Assembly (NCBI GenBank): GCA_019722365.1
Contig: JADFUC010000776.1
Coordinates: 124,001 to 188,000, forward strand
Source of the DNA: Lithospermum erythrorhizon
Taxonomy: Eukaryota > Streptophyta > Magnoliopsida > Boraginales > Boraginaceae
Reading direction: 5' to 3'
DNA: 64,000 nucleotides
Below are positions 47,340-60,000 of this stretch, piece by piece. Both the position numbers and the translations under genes were made by a program. The notes under the pieces were generated by a model. It did no database searches and was not told where the DNA came from. It saw nothing but the letters and a program-made list of their open reading frames with translations. Position 1 is the first letter of the stretch; every line of letters starts with the position of its first letter.

Positions 47340-50150
47340 TCGAGCTTTTTGCCGAGGTATGCTCGGCGAATCTTGCTCAAGCTGGATATGTTTGGCGCAT
47401 CAATTTGAATCCCAATGCTGAATGTAGATTCGGAATCCCAAGCAGACATCATTTCAAACTCACAGTAGCGTGATTTGGCCTTTAGGTACATGAGCTAGGC
47501 CGAAGCGGTGCACGATAGTTCGAATTAAAGATTTTCCCTTCGATTATGCGATATCACGGATTAAATCACCAGCCAATCATATTATGTAATATAATAGGCG
47601 CCCTCATAATTTTTTATAAGGCGTTCAGATCCAGCGTCTTGTGGTTGTCGAATGATACTAAAGCGTCTTGGAGAACTCCCGAATGCCGTTCCGTATCTTT
47701 AGGCCTTGAGATTCTTGGAGTGCTATGAACAATTGGCTTTGTCACCTTGGGAAAGTGAATTGATTGAACCAAACCTACGAGGCCATGTGGGATAGATTCA
47801 TTAGCGAATAGTATGTCAGTTGTAATTGCGACCGTTTACGATTGTAGTTCTGGCGTGGAAATTTCCCGCATGCCGATATCGTCGAACAGGGACTATCTAT
47901 GGCGTTGATATCTCTTTAGTGTACAGTAACTTGAGAAGAAGCGTACCGTATCTTGGGTCATATGATCGCATTCTTGAGGATTCGCATTGTTGTGCCACTT
48001 ATGTCGCTCTAGTAGGCGCCGCGAGCTTTGGGATAATTTTTACTTCTTCTTGTCACGTATAGTCGATACTCCCGTCGTTCCGGAAAACCGCGTTGTTGAC
48101 CAAAAGTCTCTCCGGATCGTACAAATTGGGCCTTAGCAAATAAGTGGTCTCGAATATGGTTGCCAGTATGTAAAAATTTTGAGGCAGCTCGAAATCTGAT
48201 ACTTTCTCGATTTTCAAATGCTGCATCACTTGGCGTCAGTAGTTACTCCGTAGAAATTTAACGTGTGTATGGTGCGGTACGCTTTTGAAGGGGATAGACG
48301 AGTTTGCGGAGTGCTGGCGGGTTGAGTGAAGTAGATGTCATGGGTAGAAAGAGACTCTACAATACGAAAAAATAGTGGCCTTACGCTCGGTATCAGCCGG
48401 CCAGAGTGTGGATGCAGTGTAGGTTGGTGTTTCTGCAAAGTAGTCTTCCACAAGGCTCTTATGTGCATCCGGCGTGATCATATACATGTATTCCTTCTGT
48501 GTGTTCAATTACTTGAAGGCTGCCATTCTCGAGTAAAGTGATTGGTGTTCAAAAATAAAGACTCTTCCGACTCCTTATTGTTGTTTCAGGCTTATTCAAT
48601 GTTGAACTTCGAAGGTGGTGGATCGTACTCATAAAGATAATTAAATATTTGAGGATCTATTATGGATAAAGAGTTGAGATATAACTTGTATTTAGGGTTT
48701 GTGATATTTATAATTAATAGCCAAGATTGTCGGATTTCAAACATTTAACTTAACCAAATTTAATTAAAAAGATAAGGTTAGATAAATTATATGGGCGTTA
48801 TAATTATTAGCCAGTTCAAATCTAATATACAGTGAATGATATATATGGGTGGCTGGATTAAATCATTATATCTGCGGTATGAAATTAGCACATGGGTGAT
48901 AAGTCACAGTCATTATTGTCTGCTAGGGTATGGTTTGTCATTGATAAGTCGAACATTACATCCAAATAGAAAGTATTAATTAAACAACTTGACATCATGT
49001 GATCGAAGCAATTCACTTGTGAGCATGTTAAACATCTTTTCTTCCATCACCGTCCGATTATCATTTTGGTGTAGGTTATACCCTGACTCCATCTTCTTAA
49101 TACGTGTTTGCTGCTGTTTCTTTGAGACCGATGTTTCAATCTCTTTGAAATTTCAGCTACATTTGTCTAAGGCGTCGTTATTAGCGTCAATCTTGATCTT
49201 TATCCACAAAAGACATCGACTTCCACGAGCATGATTTGCATCGGTCGCACCGCTTCTTTGTTATTTCACTCGCCCACGGGCGTACAAGAGCAGGAATGGG
49301 ATGAGATATCGTGCATCATTTCTTTACTCTTTATTTTAGACATTTCTTCCGAGATGCACCAAATTCAAATTCGTATATTTTGGTTGATTCACGAACCCGA
49401 CTTCCACTTTTCAATTAAGGTAAAACTCTTTGCTTAGTTTCTCAGTAAAAAGCCTCTTGTCTTGATATGTGAGTAGGTCGTCGGGATTTTGACCACTTTA
49501 ACCTGCGGCGTTGCCTTTACGTATATGCGCTCAAACACAAAATATTTAGTAATATCACGATAATGACTTCTGGCGTTGTGTTTTTGAGTCTATGGGACGA
49601 TTCTGGAAATTTGAATTAGTTCACATGAGTATGTTTTTTCCAAAAGTGTATTTCTTTGTCATTTACCCGATTAGATTATCGTTCTGAAGTGAAATAACCC
49701 GAGATAAAAGAATTTTTGTTTTAACCGGTGCCCCAAATTCCATGTTCGAAGGTTTGTTTGAGGTTGGAAATTTGGTTGGAGTGTTATCGTAAATAACTAA
49801 AGAGATATTTAACTTGAAAACTTTGGAATTTGTAAATCAGCTGTGAAGCGGGAGTTAATTTTTCTAGTGATGGTTAAGGAGCTTTGGTTTTTTGCATATT
49901 GGGATACTTGACGTAATTATTTCCACTTAGGATTGTTGTCCATGCCCAGGTACATATATTGATAATTAGAGGTGTGCGTACCGATATTAGGATTTAGTGG
50001 CGTAAAATTTGGATTAGGTGGCATTATAAATGGATTTTGATTTGGTGGCATCATAAACTATCGTGTTTTGTAAATTAGGCGTCGTTCACATATTTTTCTG
50101 ATTTTTTGGGTTTTGAATGTTGGGGTTTTTGAGGGTGGTTGATTAGGAAA
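47340..50150 (-). mobile_element. Decayed TE, possibly PIF/Harbinger (Myb-like ORF side)
   Basis: The composition is CG-richer than its surroundings and frames break every 50-80 codons. On the minus strand about 50070-49900 reads as a Pro/Asn-rich N terminus (MMPPNQNPFIMPPNPNF), and about 49700-49380 has pieces like HFWKKH and LTYQDKR. These resemble the Myb/trihelix-like accessory protein of plant PIF/Harbinger elements. No transposase DDE region could be identified in 47340-49200. Tentative. Confidence 0.35.
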
Positions 50151-53047
50151 TACAAAATTTGAAGGATAATTATAATTTTATTTAGTTCATGAAATGAGAG
50201 GATAAATAAAAGCCCAAGAAATGAAGAGAAAGTGAGAATTTAGTGTAAAATCAAAAGCAATCACAGTCTATTTATAGGCAATTAAAATAAAAATGGTAAA
50301 TTTAAAAAAAAAATTAAAATAATAATTCTAAATGGCAAATAATGTAAGAGGATAAATGAATTCGCGTTGTCGATGTGAGATCTCACATCTCCATCGCTTT
50401 TCACGATCAAATCATCTTAGGAAATGAAATTGATATTAAGGGCGGCGTAGAGCGTCTTCACCATTAGCCTTGAAATGAATGTGCTTATCATATTTTCGTC
50501 CTTTTGCTTGCCATGTAATTCCAGCCCCCTCCTCTCCATTTTTTATTATAAAAATTCCAAAATTATTAGATAATTTGAAAATGAACAAAAGATTGTTGTG
50601 TGAAATATCTCTCATTGAAGCTAAATATCCCTCCAAATAATCCTCATTGCAGGTGGTCAAGTTTGTCCGCAAAGTATTACCTGTCCCAATCAAGGGGTAA
50701 AATGATCGAGGATTTTATGATCCCCAAAAAGATCTTCACTTTGGGGCTAACTTTTAATTTCTCACATAACTATGAATAGTTCTGTTTTTGGACATTTGGT
50801 AAATGAAAATTCTTGTTGAATCTTGATAATGTCTTGACTTTTGACTGCACTGGAAGGAAACATGAAACCACCACAAAGGTCAAATCCTGGAATTCATCAA
50901 TGACATCAACCCTTTTTGGCTTTCTTGACTTTTTTGTTTTGATCTGGATAAGAATGGTAATTGTACTCGATATTCAAACAACCAGACATTTGAAAGGATG
51001 TAAGAAGAAAACAATTCACAACATTACTCTATGTTTCCTATGGGATTAAAATCATTAAATTATCAACTACCAACAAATTCTGCAAGCGATGAAACATGTA
51101 GTATAACAAATGGGAAGTTCTTGAAAAAATGCCCTCATAACTTGTAGGCAAAAGTAAGATTCAAGTTCACCTTCAATTGGCAAGGAGAAAGTCATGGCTT
51201 ATCATTCACCCAAAAGTGAGAAAACAAAATGATCAAATGTGACTTATGTAGGGAATGGAAGAGTTTTTTAATTTGTTAGCATGTAAACGTGCGCATATGC
51301 ACATACATAGCCGGACGCAGGAGTTTAATTTTGGTGGTGCAAATTAAATTTTTTTTTTAAAACGACTTCATTTTAATCGAGTTTTTTTGAAAACCTCTAC
51401 TTTAACGATATCATTTTTAAACTAGTTTCTTGATTTACTACCCTATAACCACAGAAAATTCAAAACATCATTAAATCGTAAATCTCTAACTTAAATCCAA
51501 GTAACAATTAAAATTGACAAATGAGAGTACAAAAATGTACATTTAAAACATTAGTATAAAAATACACATTAAAAATCAATTTTTTTAAAAACAATGCTAG
51601 GATTTATGAATATTGAAATAATACTAGTAGTGAAATAGAGATAAAAATGTATAATTAATATTTGAGATGAAAATGTTGAAGAATAATTTGCTTACTAAAA
51701 CCCAAAACATTATTTAAAATTCCAACTAATATTCAGCCCAATAACTTCATCTTTTAATATTCAGCCCCAAAAACTTTTTAAATAAAAGTCAATTAGTCGG
51801 CCTTAAAGCAACTTTTTAATATTCAGCCAATAAAAACACCATCTTCTACCTCATGCTCTACCCTATCCTCTTCCATACTTCACAACAGTACCACACCATA
51901 TATCATCCATCAAAATTAAACTAAACCAATAAAGGAAAACATTAATTACAAACAACTCAAAATAAAAATCAACAAAAAGTTTCATTCCTATGCTTCTCCG
52001 TCACCGTGATAAATACATAATCAAATTTTTTTTTACAAAAATTAAGTGATTAACGTCTTAAGAGTAGATCGGCTATGTGCGCAGAAAAGGTGCATCTTCT
52101 GGAAGCACTCTTTTTACCGTTTAAACAAAGCCTTAAGAGTACTGGAGCGTATTGTATGTTAGACCACATGACAATGAAACGATTAGAGGTGAAATATGTA
52201 GATATTTAATACGTATTGAAGCAATTAGTATAAATATTTGAGGTGGCGATTATTTGGACTTTAAAATATCCTCCTTAATTATGACATATTGAGACCCAAT
52301 ATATGTCCTTTCAAGTCAACCTTTTTTATTTTATGACAAATTTTTTATTTTTGAATTTTACTATTTTTTATTTGTTTCTTTTGGTTAATAATATGATAAA
52401 ATATGATAAATTTTTTATTTTAAAAGATCTACAAATAAAGCTTAGTTTTATTTTATTTGGATAATAAAAAATAAGTAAAAAATATTGATGATATATGATG
52501 GGGTATATGTTGGTGATGTGACGGAAAGAGAAAATTAAATTATTGTATGAAATATTTATTGTTGTGGAGTGTAAAAGTTATTAGAGATATTTGATGATAT
52601 GTAGAGGAAATAATATGATGTGACAAAAAGTATTTATGTTTTGAAATATTTATTATTGTGGATGGTCTTATACATTGCAAATATACATCATATATATATG
52701 ATATTGACTTAAAAACATAATACTCAGTAATGCAGCCCACTTCACTTATTCCTAGAAAATAAAAATCATATAAAGAATGTTGTGACCTCCCTGGGCGAAC
52801 ATCATTGGCATTTAAATAGAAGTTACTATCTGTTCCTACATTTTATACATGTTTTGCAACAAAATAAAATGAGATGTTACAAAACATAATTTTGTCGAAC
52901 ATCTATAAATGCAAGGCCGTATTTGAATCAGCAAACTCTATAACCTCATCATATCACTATGAATACCAAGGACATTCCTTACAGGAAGACAGTAAATAGT
53001 TACCAAGGCTGCAGAAAAATAACAGTCGGTCGAAAAACTTAATCATC
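50151..53047. other. Intergenic, no gene recognised
   Basis: A minus frame at 50436-50693 (85 aa) has no recognisable domain. 52100-52700 has repeated GATATTTGATGATAT / AAATATTTATTGTTGTGGA segments typical of MITE-like filler. The rest is AT-rich. Confidence 0.45.
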
Positions 53048-53860
53048 TTAGTTGTCTTCTAAACGGCGCAGCATAGCCTGCAAATATAGATGGAACATTA
53101 GATTGATGCTTAATACTGTATGATATAACACTATCGATAAATTGTAACAACTTCTTACTTTCGCTCTCGATGCTTAGGACTGGGACGATAATATTTCAAG
53201 TAACCATCAGAAGCGTAGAGTAGTCGTTCGAATGGAGGTCACCATTAGAATGATGAAAGTAATTTTGTTTAAATAAAATGGGGCCAGCATTATTAAATTA
53301 AAAAAGCGGCAAAGTAAAAGAAAGTTTATTTATAGCAAAAGAAAAAAGAAAATTTATGATGGAATACATCTTGCGTTAAAAGAGACAAGCGTAGCGTAAG
53401 AAAAATCATCGTACAACAAAAAAATAATTAAGTAAGAAAGGCTATTTCATGTATGTGACTTTTTGTCTGTTATATTCTGGAATTATCACCCCAAAAGAAA
53501 CTTTTAATTTGATTTACATAATATATAAAATATTATAGCTTCTGGATTTAGGGCCCTGTTGATAGACCGTTTCGAACGCCCCAGGCCTGCAAGGCACCTT
53601 CTTTAGGCCAACTCTTAAAGCAATTATGTCCCTCACCCTGAAAACGATATATTCAAGTTTCACCACGACAGTTGTATACAAGTTATTAGCAGATGATTTC
53701 AGTTACGAACGCTCGTTATACTGATATTACAGTCCTACCTCACTGCAAATTCAATAGATGTTTCCCCCGGGTTTAAATTTTTAGGCTCCAGATACCAAAC
53801 ATCGCAGACAACAGCCCATGATGTCATAAGCTGCAACAGATGTGTGGTATAGGATTGCCT

Positions 53861-53984
53861 ACAAGTAGAATATGGGAGTAAATGCTTGCAAGTCAAGTAA
53901 TTCAAGTTCAAGCAACTAGACACTGGCTTATTAGAGCAACAAATGGGCGGTGAAGGATCGTCCACAAGTAGAATATGGGAGTAA
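53861..53984. repeat. Duplicated 21-bp 3' splice region inside a GPAT9 intron
   Basis: The 21-bp string starting ACAAGTAGAATATGGGAGTA occurs at 53861-53881, abutting the acceptor of the exon at 53858, and again at 53964-53984. In the second copy the acceptor AG is lost (CTTGTGG on the minus strand). Confidence 0.9.
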
Positions 53985-54107
53985 GAACTTTGAAGTAAAG
54001 ATCAATCAACAACTAGAGACTGTCTTAGACAGAATAATGCAAGAGAAAATGAGCCAGCAGCAGGTAGGCAAAATCTTACTTTCTACTATTCCAGAAGGCA
54101 TCAACAA

Positions 54108-54112
54108 AAATC
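54108..54112. repeat. Target-site duplication, left copy
   Basis: AAATC directly before TGTTGAGG; the same five bases follow CAACA at 57003-57007. Both copies belong to the split GPAT9 exon. Confidence 0.85.
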
Positions 54113-54600
54113 TGTTGAGGTTGAAGGCGGATTTCGATCTTAGGAAGCCAGAGAGGCGGGGAGATGCCGATGCAGGGGCTCGATGGACAAAAGCCGCTAC
54201 GTATAGAGGCTACGTTCGAGCTCGTGAGGCTAGAGATACCGATTAATTAAAGCGCGGATAAGGCGATTTGAGGCGGTTTAGGCTAAAAGTTAATACGACT
54301 CGAAGATTAGGTTAGATCTTTCACTATATAGAGGAAACACTACTTATATGTTTAGTATCATGGAATTAATCATTTCAAACAATTTGCTTGAGAGAATATT
54401 CTTGAATAAATCGTGATATTGTGAGAACTTTTGTGATTAGGCATCTTTGTGTTATAAAATATTCTTCGATTAGTGTTTAAAACGATAGGTAATTGTAACA
54501 ATCTTTTCATTTGACATAAATCGCTGAGGAGAGACTTGTATAAATCTGTGTTATTTATTTTCGCATTTACTTACATAGATTATTTATTGTCGCATTTACT
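54113..54600 (+). repeat. 5' LTR of the copia element (3' end missing)
   Basis: Aligns with the 3' LTR: TGTTGAGGTTGAAG, GGTTAGATCTTTCAC, ATATGTTTA.TATCA, CGATTAGTGTTTAAA, ATAAATC.GTGTT. It is about 100 bp shorter than the 3' LTR because the terminal part is deleted. Confidence 0.8.
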
Positions 54601-54809
54601 TTTCTTTATGACTCCGGTGGCCATGCGATGAAGAAGAGATAACGGAGGTTGAGGAAGGCAACACGATGCTATACAAAGAGATAAGCAAGTCCCAAAAGAT
54701 CGAAGAGGCGAAAGCGGACGACTCGAGGTGACACCATGTAACTTAGCATTGTTAGCCCGGCAAAGAGGCACATGAGTTATGATGAAACTTGATCTGATGT
54801 GATGATGCA

Positions 54810-56330
54810 ATTAAGTGGGAGTTAGCGATGAAAAGAGGGAGATGGAGTCTTTGATGGTAACTTATGAAATGGGAGTTAATTCGAGCCGCCGAATTAGTCG
54901 AGGAAAGAATGTGTGCGAGAGCAAAATGGGTTTATTATTGAATCGATGAAGAACAAGATAGAAGTAAAGCGGTATAAGGCTTGATTAGTTTGTCAAGGGA
55001 TTTCAACAAAAAGGAAAGTATTAATTCTGTTAAAATATTCTAAATCCATTAGTCGAACTAGTAACAATCGAGCCCCATTCTTGGATTAGTGGCAATGTCA
55101 GCATCTTGATGAATGGATGTGAACAACGCATTTTACATGGTGATACGGATGAAGAAATATTCATGAAGCAACACCGAGGCTTTGAGGTTAAATGGAAAGA
55201 GTATTTGATGCACCAAACTTGAGACTGAGCTTATGGCATGAAGCGGCTACAAGAGACGGTGGAACATCGCCTTTGATAACTTTGAAAAGAGTTGAAGTTT
55301 GTGAGATGGCAGAACCGTCAACTTTGCTATTTACACATAAGGAGGTTCGAAAAAAGACTATGTTATTAATCCTACATGTTGATGATATGTTGATAGTGGG
55401 GAGGCGATTTGCGGAGAAGATAACATGTTGAAAAAAAGAATTCCAGTGGAATTTCTGATAAGAAAGACTGGAGTGATGTAAGCCAGAGTCGGGATGAATG
55501 TCGAGATCAGGATTATATGAGATTAGCCCTTGAGAAGAATCATGAGAAGAAGGTAATCAGCGGTTCAACATGTTGGATGCAAAACCGGTTAGTACCAGAA
55601 TGTTGCTCCATTTCAATTATATGTAGAGCGATCACTTTGAGACTAAAGAATGAATTAGTGTATATGGATAAAGTCGCTATCTTACTGCGATGGGTAGTCT
55701 TATGTATCTGATAGTTGTCTTGACTAGGCCACGATGTGTGCTTTGTCACGATTAGGAGTTGTTAGTAGATATAATAATGTAACCCGGGAGAGAATTGAGG
55801 CCAGTGAAGTGAATTTTAAGATACGGAGATAGTAGAAATGCGAAAAGGCTTTGTGTTTCCAAAAATTTGATAGAGTTGATAGGATAATATGAATCAAATG
55901 ATGGAATTGATGTTGATGAGTAGAAAATGCTAGTGGATAATTCGCATTTGGGGTACTCACATTAGGCTGAGATCCCCCAAGTTCTATTTTTATAATAAGC
56001 GTTGTCTGAGTTGTGAGAAATTTGGTATGTTGCTATGGTAGTATGAGAGGAAATGATATAGTTCTTGAGACTTTTTTGAAGGCTAAATCTTGGCGTGGTA
56101 ATGTCACGTTTGTCTTTGTGTGATAGTCAGTCTTGTTATACGGCGAAAAATCTAGGTGTTTAATTACTAGGATAAGCTTACTAGAATTTGGGGATGCATC
56201 ATTTTTATCACGATCGTATTGGAGAATAGAAGAGTTCTAAAGTTTGAGAGATTTTAGGATCGGAATCGCGGATATGTTCGAAAGGTCATAAAAGCGAGGA
56301 GAAACTGAAGTTGTGTTCAACTTCAGTTAA
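54810..56330 (+). pseudogene. copia pol relic: reverse transcriptase and RNase H
   Basis: VDDMLIVG at 55378-55401 is the catalytic box of Ty1/copia reverse transcriptase. The upstream MDVNNAF...DEEIFMKQ block and downstream CDSQSCYTAKN RNase H block are in the family order. Stops and frame changes separate all of them. Confidence 0.85.
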
Positions 56331-56410
56331 CCTTCAGAGTTGCTAATCTGAAGGGGCTGTAGGAACGGGACTTGAAGTGGTGAATTTGAAAATGTCTTCA
56401 AGTGGGAGAT

Positions 56411-57002
56411 TGTTGAGGTTGAAGACCATTTTTCGGTCTTGAGGAGAGCCGGCGTGAGAGGGGGCATCGAGGACCGGGTCGATGGCCAAAATAAACCACT
56501 CTGTAAAGGCTGTTCGAGAGCTCATGAGGAGAGGGTATCGAGGGCTCGTGAGACCACCAAGTGAGACCGGGGTCTCGGTGAGATCCTGATGATCCCATGA
56601 CCCAGGCGGTGAGGCAGTTTTGGACTTTAAAAGTTCTTTATTTTTAGGCTGAGTGGGTTAGATCTTTCACATGTAATATACAGAGACTTTTCATATATAT
56701 GTTTAATATCACGAATTCATCACCAAATAATTTAGCAGAGAGGAATATTATTGAATCATTCTTGATAATATTGAAACTGCATGGAGTTAGGAATAAGTGT
56801 GTTTATAAAAGGCCTTACTTTCGATTAGTGTTTAAACATTGGAAGTAATTATTAACGTCTTTCCAGTTTGGTTTATAATTGATTTACAGGACGTCATGGC
56901 ATTGAGGAAGCATATAAATCGGTGTTGTTATTTTCCATTGCTTCCATAAATTGTTATTAGTTTGGCAGATTTGGTGATTAGATTAGGCCAATAATCACAA
57001 CA
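56411..57002 (+). repeat. 3' LTR of the copia element
   Basis: 592 bp from TGTTGAGG, preceded by the polypurine tract AAGTGGGAGA, to AATAATCACAACA. Confidence 0.85.
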
Positions 57003-60000
57003 AAATCTTGTTATTATGGTGCAACTGGGCGGCGTTTGCCGAGTTCAAAGGCACCCTGATAATATTAGAAACACTGTGAGACTGTGACATGTCAGAATAG
57101 GTTCATTTTCAAAAGAGCGAGTCCATTCTGATATTAGTCAATTTAACAAAGACACGTGCAGATGAAGGAGACTGAAATGAGATTTTTGTTGAAGATGGCT
57201 GATCAATTTCCCTTCTCATTTGTTGAGATATATACAAGAAACAATATAATGTAGAAATGGTTACACTTACCTTCTTGAACATAACAGTGTAATGATTATT
57301 CACACAAGTACCCTCTGGAAATATCAAAAGTGGATTGTTATCAGGCCCCTCGACATGTTCCCTAGCCTGAAATTAACATAAGTTTGAGTTAATATTTGGC
57401 ATAATGTAAGATGTCAATTATTTATCCCTTTCGTCTAAGACATACTTCCTAGCAACAATTTCACGATCTTTGGCTTCAGTACGATTGCCAAATACATCCT
57501 ACACTCTCCAGAATGGTACTTTGCAACACTCCTGGATAAATGGCATAATAAAAGCCTAATTTGAACTTGTTTATCATGGAAGTTCATGGATGCCAATTCA
57601 GGGCATGGATTTTATCAGAAAATGATTTTATGATTTATCCAATGCCTAAGGAAAATAACACACACATAATTCGATCATTCTATTCCAAGTGTGCTCTTAT
57701 CAGAAAGTAAGTTTTCTTAGTTTATCAATGCCTAAGAGAAAGTTGGCACAAAGTCCAGGGCATCGGAATCATAACTTCATCCAACCTAATAAGTACTTAA
57801 TCCATAGTTGACAAATACATATTTTCCTCCATATAATTAAACTAGAGAAATGACAAGATGAAGGAATTACTGGAGCCAGAAACTCACCAAGAGTTCTATA
57901 ATATCTCATAGCACAAGTTCATCTTACGGCAGTTCTAAATAAGAAGCATTTATATAACTAAAAATCCATCACAAAATATATTCCGTAGCATGGTTTAATG
58001 GAACCACAGGTCACAAGGTTCAAAATCTTGCATCAATCACTACCAACCCATCCAGGATGTTTCTGCCTCAATGCGGCAGGCTAGGGATGTTTCCTATGTT
58101 TCATATTGAGCTGAGTCGTTGCAAACATAAGCAAAGAACTAAAAAGAAGAATTAGTCTTTGGTGAAATACATAGTTGCAGGAATTGAAAGTATAGAGAAC
58201 AAATAAATGAGTAAACAAGGTATGCATACCTCTAATTTCTTCCTCAATTTATCATGGCCTTTCAATAAAATATGCAGAGGCTGCCAAGGAGAAATATCGT
58301 CACTCATCACCAATACAATAACCCTGTGCATCAAGAAAACCATACATATTTTGTTTATTGCCTGTAGATCATTTGTCATCCTCCTTTAGTAATGAAATAA
58401 ATCAAACTCCGATGAAATGTTTACTAATGTAGAACATCAAGGGAAGTATCTTAAAAAAGAGTAAAATTACAGAGTGCATATTATTTCTAGAGGGACTCAT
58501 GTCCTCTAATATGTACCTTCTATGACATACATTTTTATTCCACAAAGGCCTCACAAAACCTAGAGTTCAGTTTAACAATACCACTACAGTGAATCTCTCC
58601 TATTAGATATTTAGATCAATGGCTAGCTAGAAGCCACAAAATAATATAAAATCCTCCATGTAAAAGTAGATTTTCCATGTGGATAATGGTATTCCATCAT
58701 ACAAAATTTTGAGCTCGTTTGGAATTCTCGTCAACTTAAAACACTGGATGCACACTGGCTGATATAGTGAAATGCTATTATCATTGTCCAGGCACACAAA
58801 TTACGATACGTGTTACCCTTCTTTCTAGAAATCTATATGTTGTTTAGTTCAACTATATATTTACATGTAGAGACCATCGGCAACGTGGACAAAATAACAA
58901 TCAAATAATAATATTTCGAAAAGGTAAAAACTGGATTTGCTATTGCGTATTGCCTATTGGTACCTTCATGTGTTGAAGCGAATGATATCATATGAGCAAT
59001 ATGTTAGATGGAAAAGGATGACTCTAGGTGATCACTGAATTTATTAGCATTGGATACTTGAAAAATCTAACCTTGATGGGAAGAGGATTCCATATCTTAC
59101 AATAATTCCCATGCACCACAGAGGAAACAAATAGATATTCCAGGTTCCGAGTTCTTGAAAATCTAACCTTTATATCCTGTAATCTTTATATAACAGTTAC
59201 GAATCCAGCTGTAGTTCTTTTCATAAAAATCATTGGCATATGATCTTTCTTAAAAGAGATTTGAAAGTCGAATAATGCGCAACTTTTACTTTGTCATACT
59301 TGAGGAGGTTACTGCAGTTGTCCAGAATTGATACAGGCAAGGCTATACTAGCAAAGATAAAATGGGTAATGTAATACTTCATTTCGAGTTATTCTATTAT
59401 ATCAATCAACGAAAAATTAGTAAAGTATTCAATACATTTTGTACCAAAACTGAAATTACAATAAAGAGATTTCAAAGTTGAGTAAAAGAAAAGCTGACCA
59501 TCTACTAATGGCACCGGCAGCAAGGCAGGCGAAATATCAATCAAATCATGCCTATATCCAAATGCAAATTGATCGTACATAAATAATAAACGTATAGTAT
59601 ATACTCTATTCAGTGCTCGATTTATTTTAATTGACATTTGTCGGTCGTTTTCATGAGTATACTTACAATTTTATTATAATAAATAGTTCCTACAATTCAT
59701 TCTAACCAACATTTTTTTAGAACACTAAAAATCAGCATGCACAACATTTTCATTCTCGTTATAGCTTAAATATAAAAATTGACTCTATTCAATATTAAAA
59801 TATATATATACACAATATAATTAAAAAATTATTCACGCTAAAATTTTGGACTTTGATACTCTCAAATTCTTATACCTCTAATTCTTTAAAGTTTTAATCT
59901 CAAACAATAAATATATCGATCCCACAACAAAGTGATACATTAGTAACATTTTTTATGTAATATAGTTATAAAATACTTCTTTTTAAATTTTTCAATTTTT

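Larger units (their letters stand above)
54113..57002 (+). mobile_element. Ty1/copia LTR retrotransposon, internally deleted, within a GPAT9 exon
   Basis: 2.89 kb, bounded by TGTTG and CAACA and flanked by AAATC duplications. It runs antisense to GPAT9. Two diverged LTRs surround a broken pol: reverse transcriptase from about 54810 (ELAMKREMESL, AKWV, then MDVNNAF and DEEIFMKQ near 55110-55175), VDDMLIVG at 55378-55401, and RNase H CDSQSCYTAKN near 56119-56151. A polypurine tract AAGTGGGAGA lies just before the 3' LTR. Gag, protease and integrase are missing, along with the end of the 5' LTR and the primer-binding site, so it cannot move on its own. Frames shift throughout. Confidence 0.9.

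Noticed and set aside
50436..50693. 85-aa minus-strand ORF (ITWQAKGRKYDK)
   Set aside because: Begins at ATG but no family, signal or exon context could be recognised; not reported as a gene.
53950..54246. 98-aa plus-strand frame with a coiled-coil look
   Set aside because: It reads through an intron and exon of GPAT9 antisense and into the copia LTR; its apparent start and repeats come from those.
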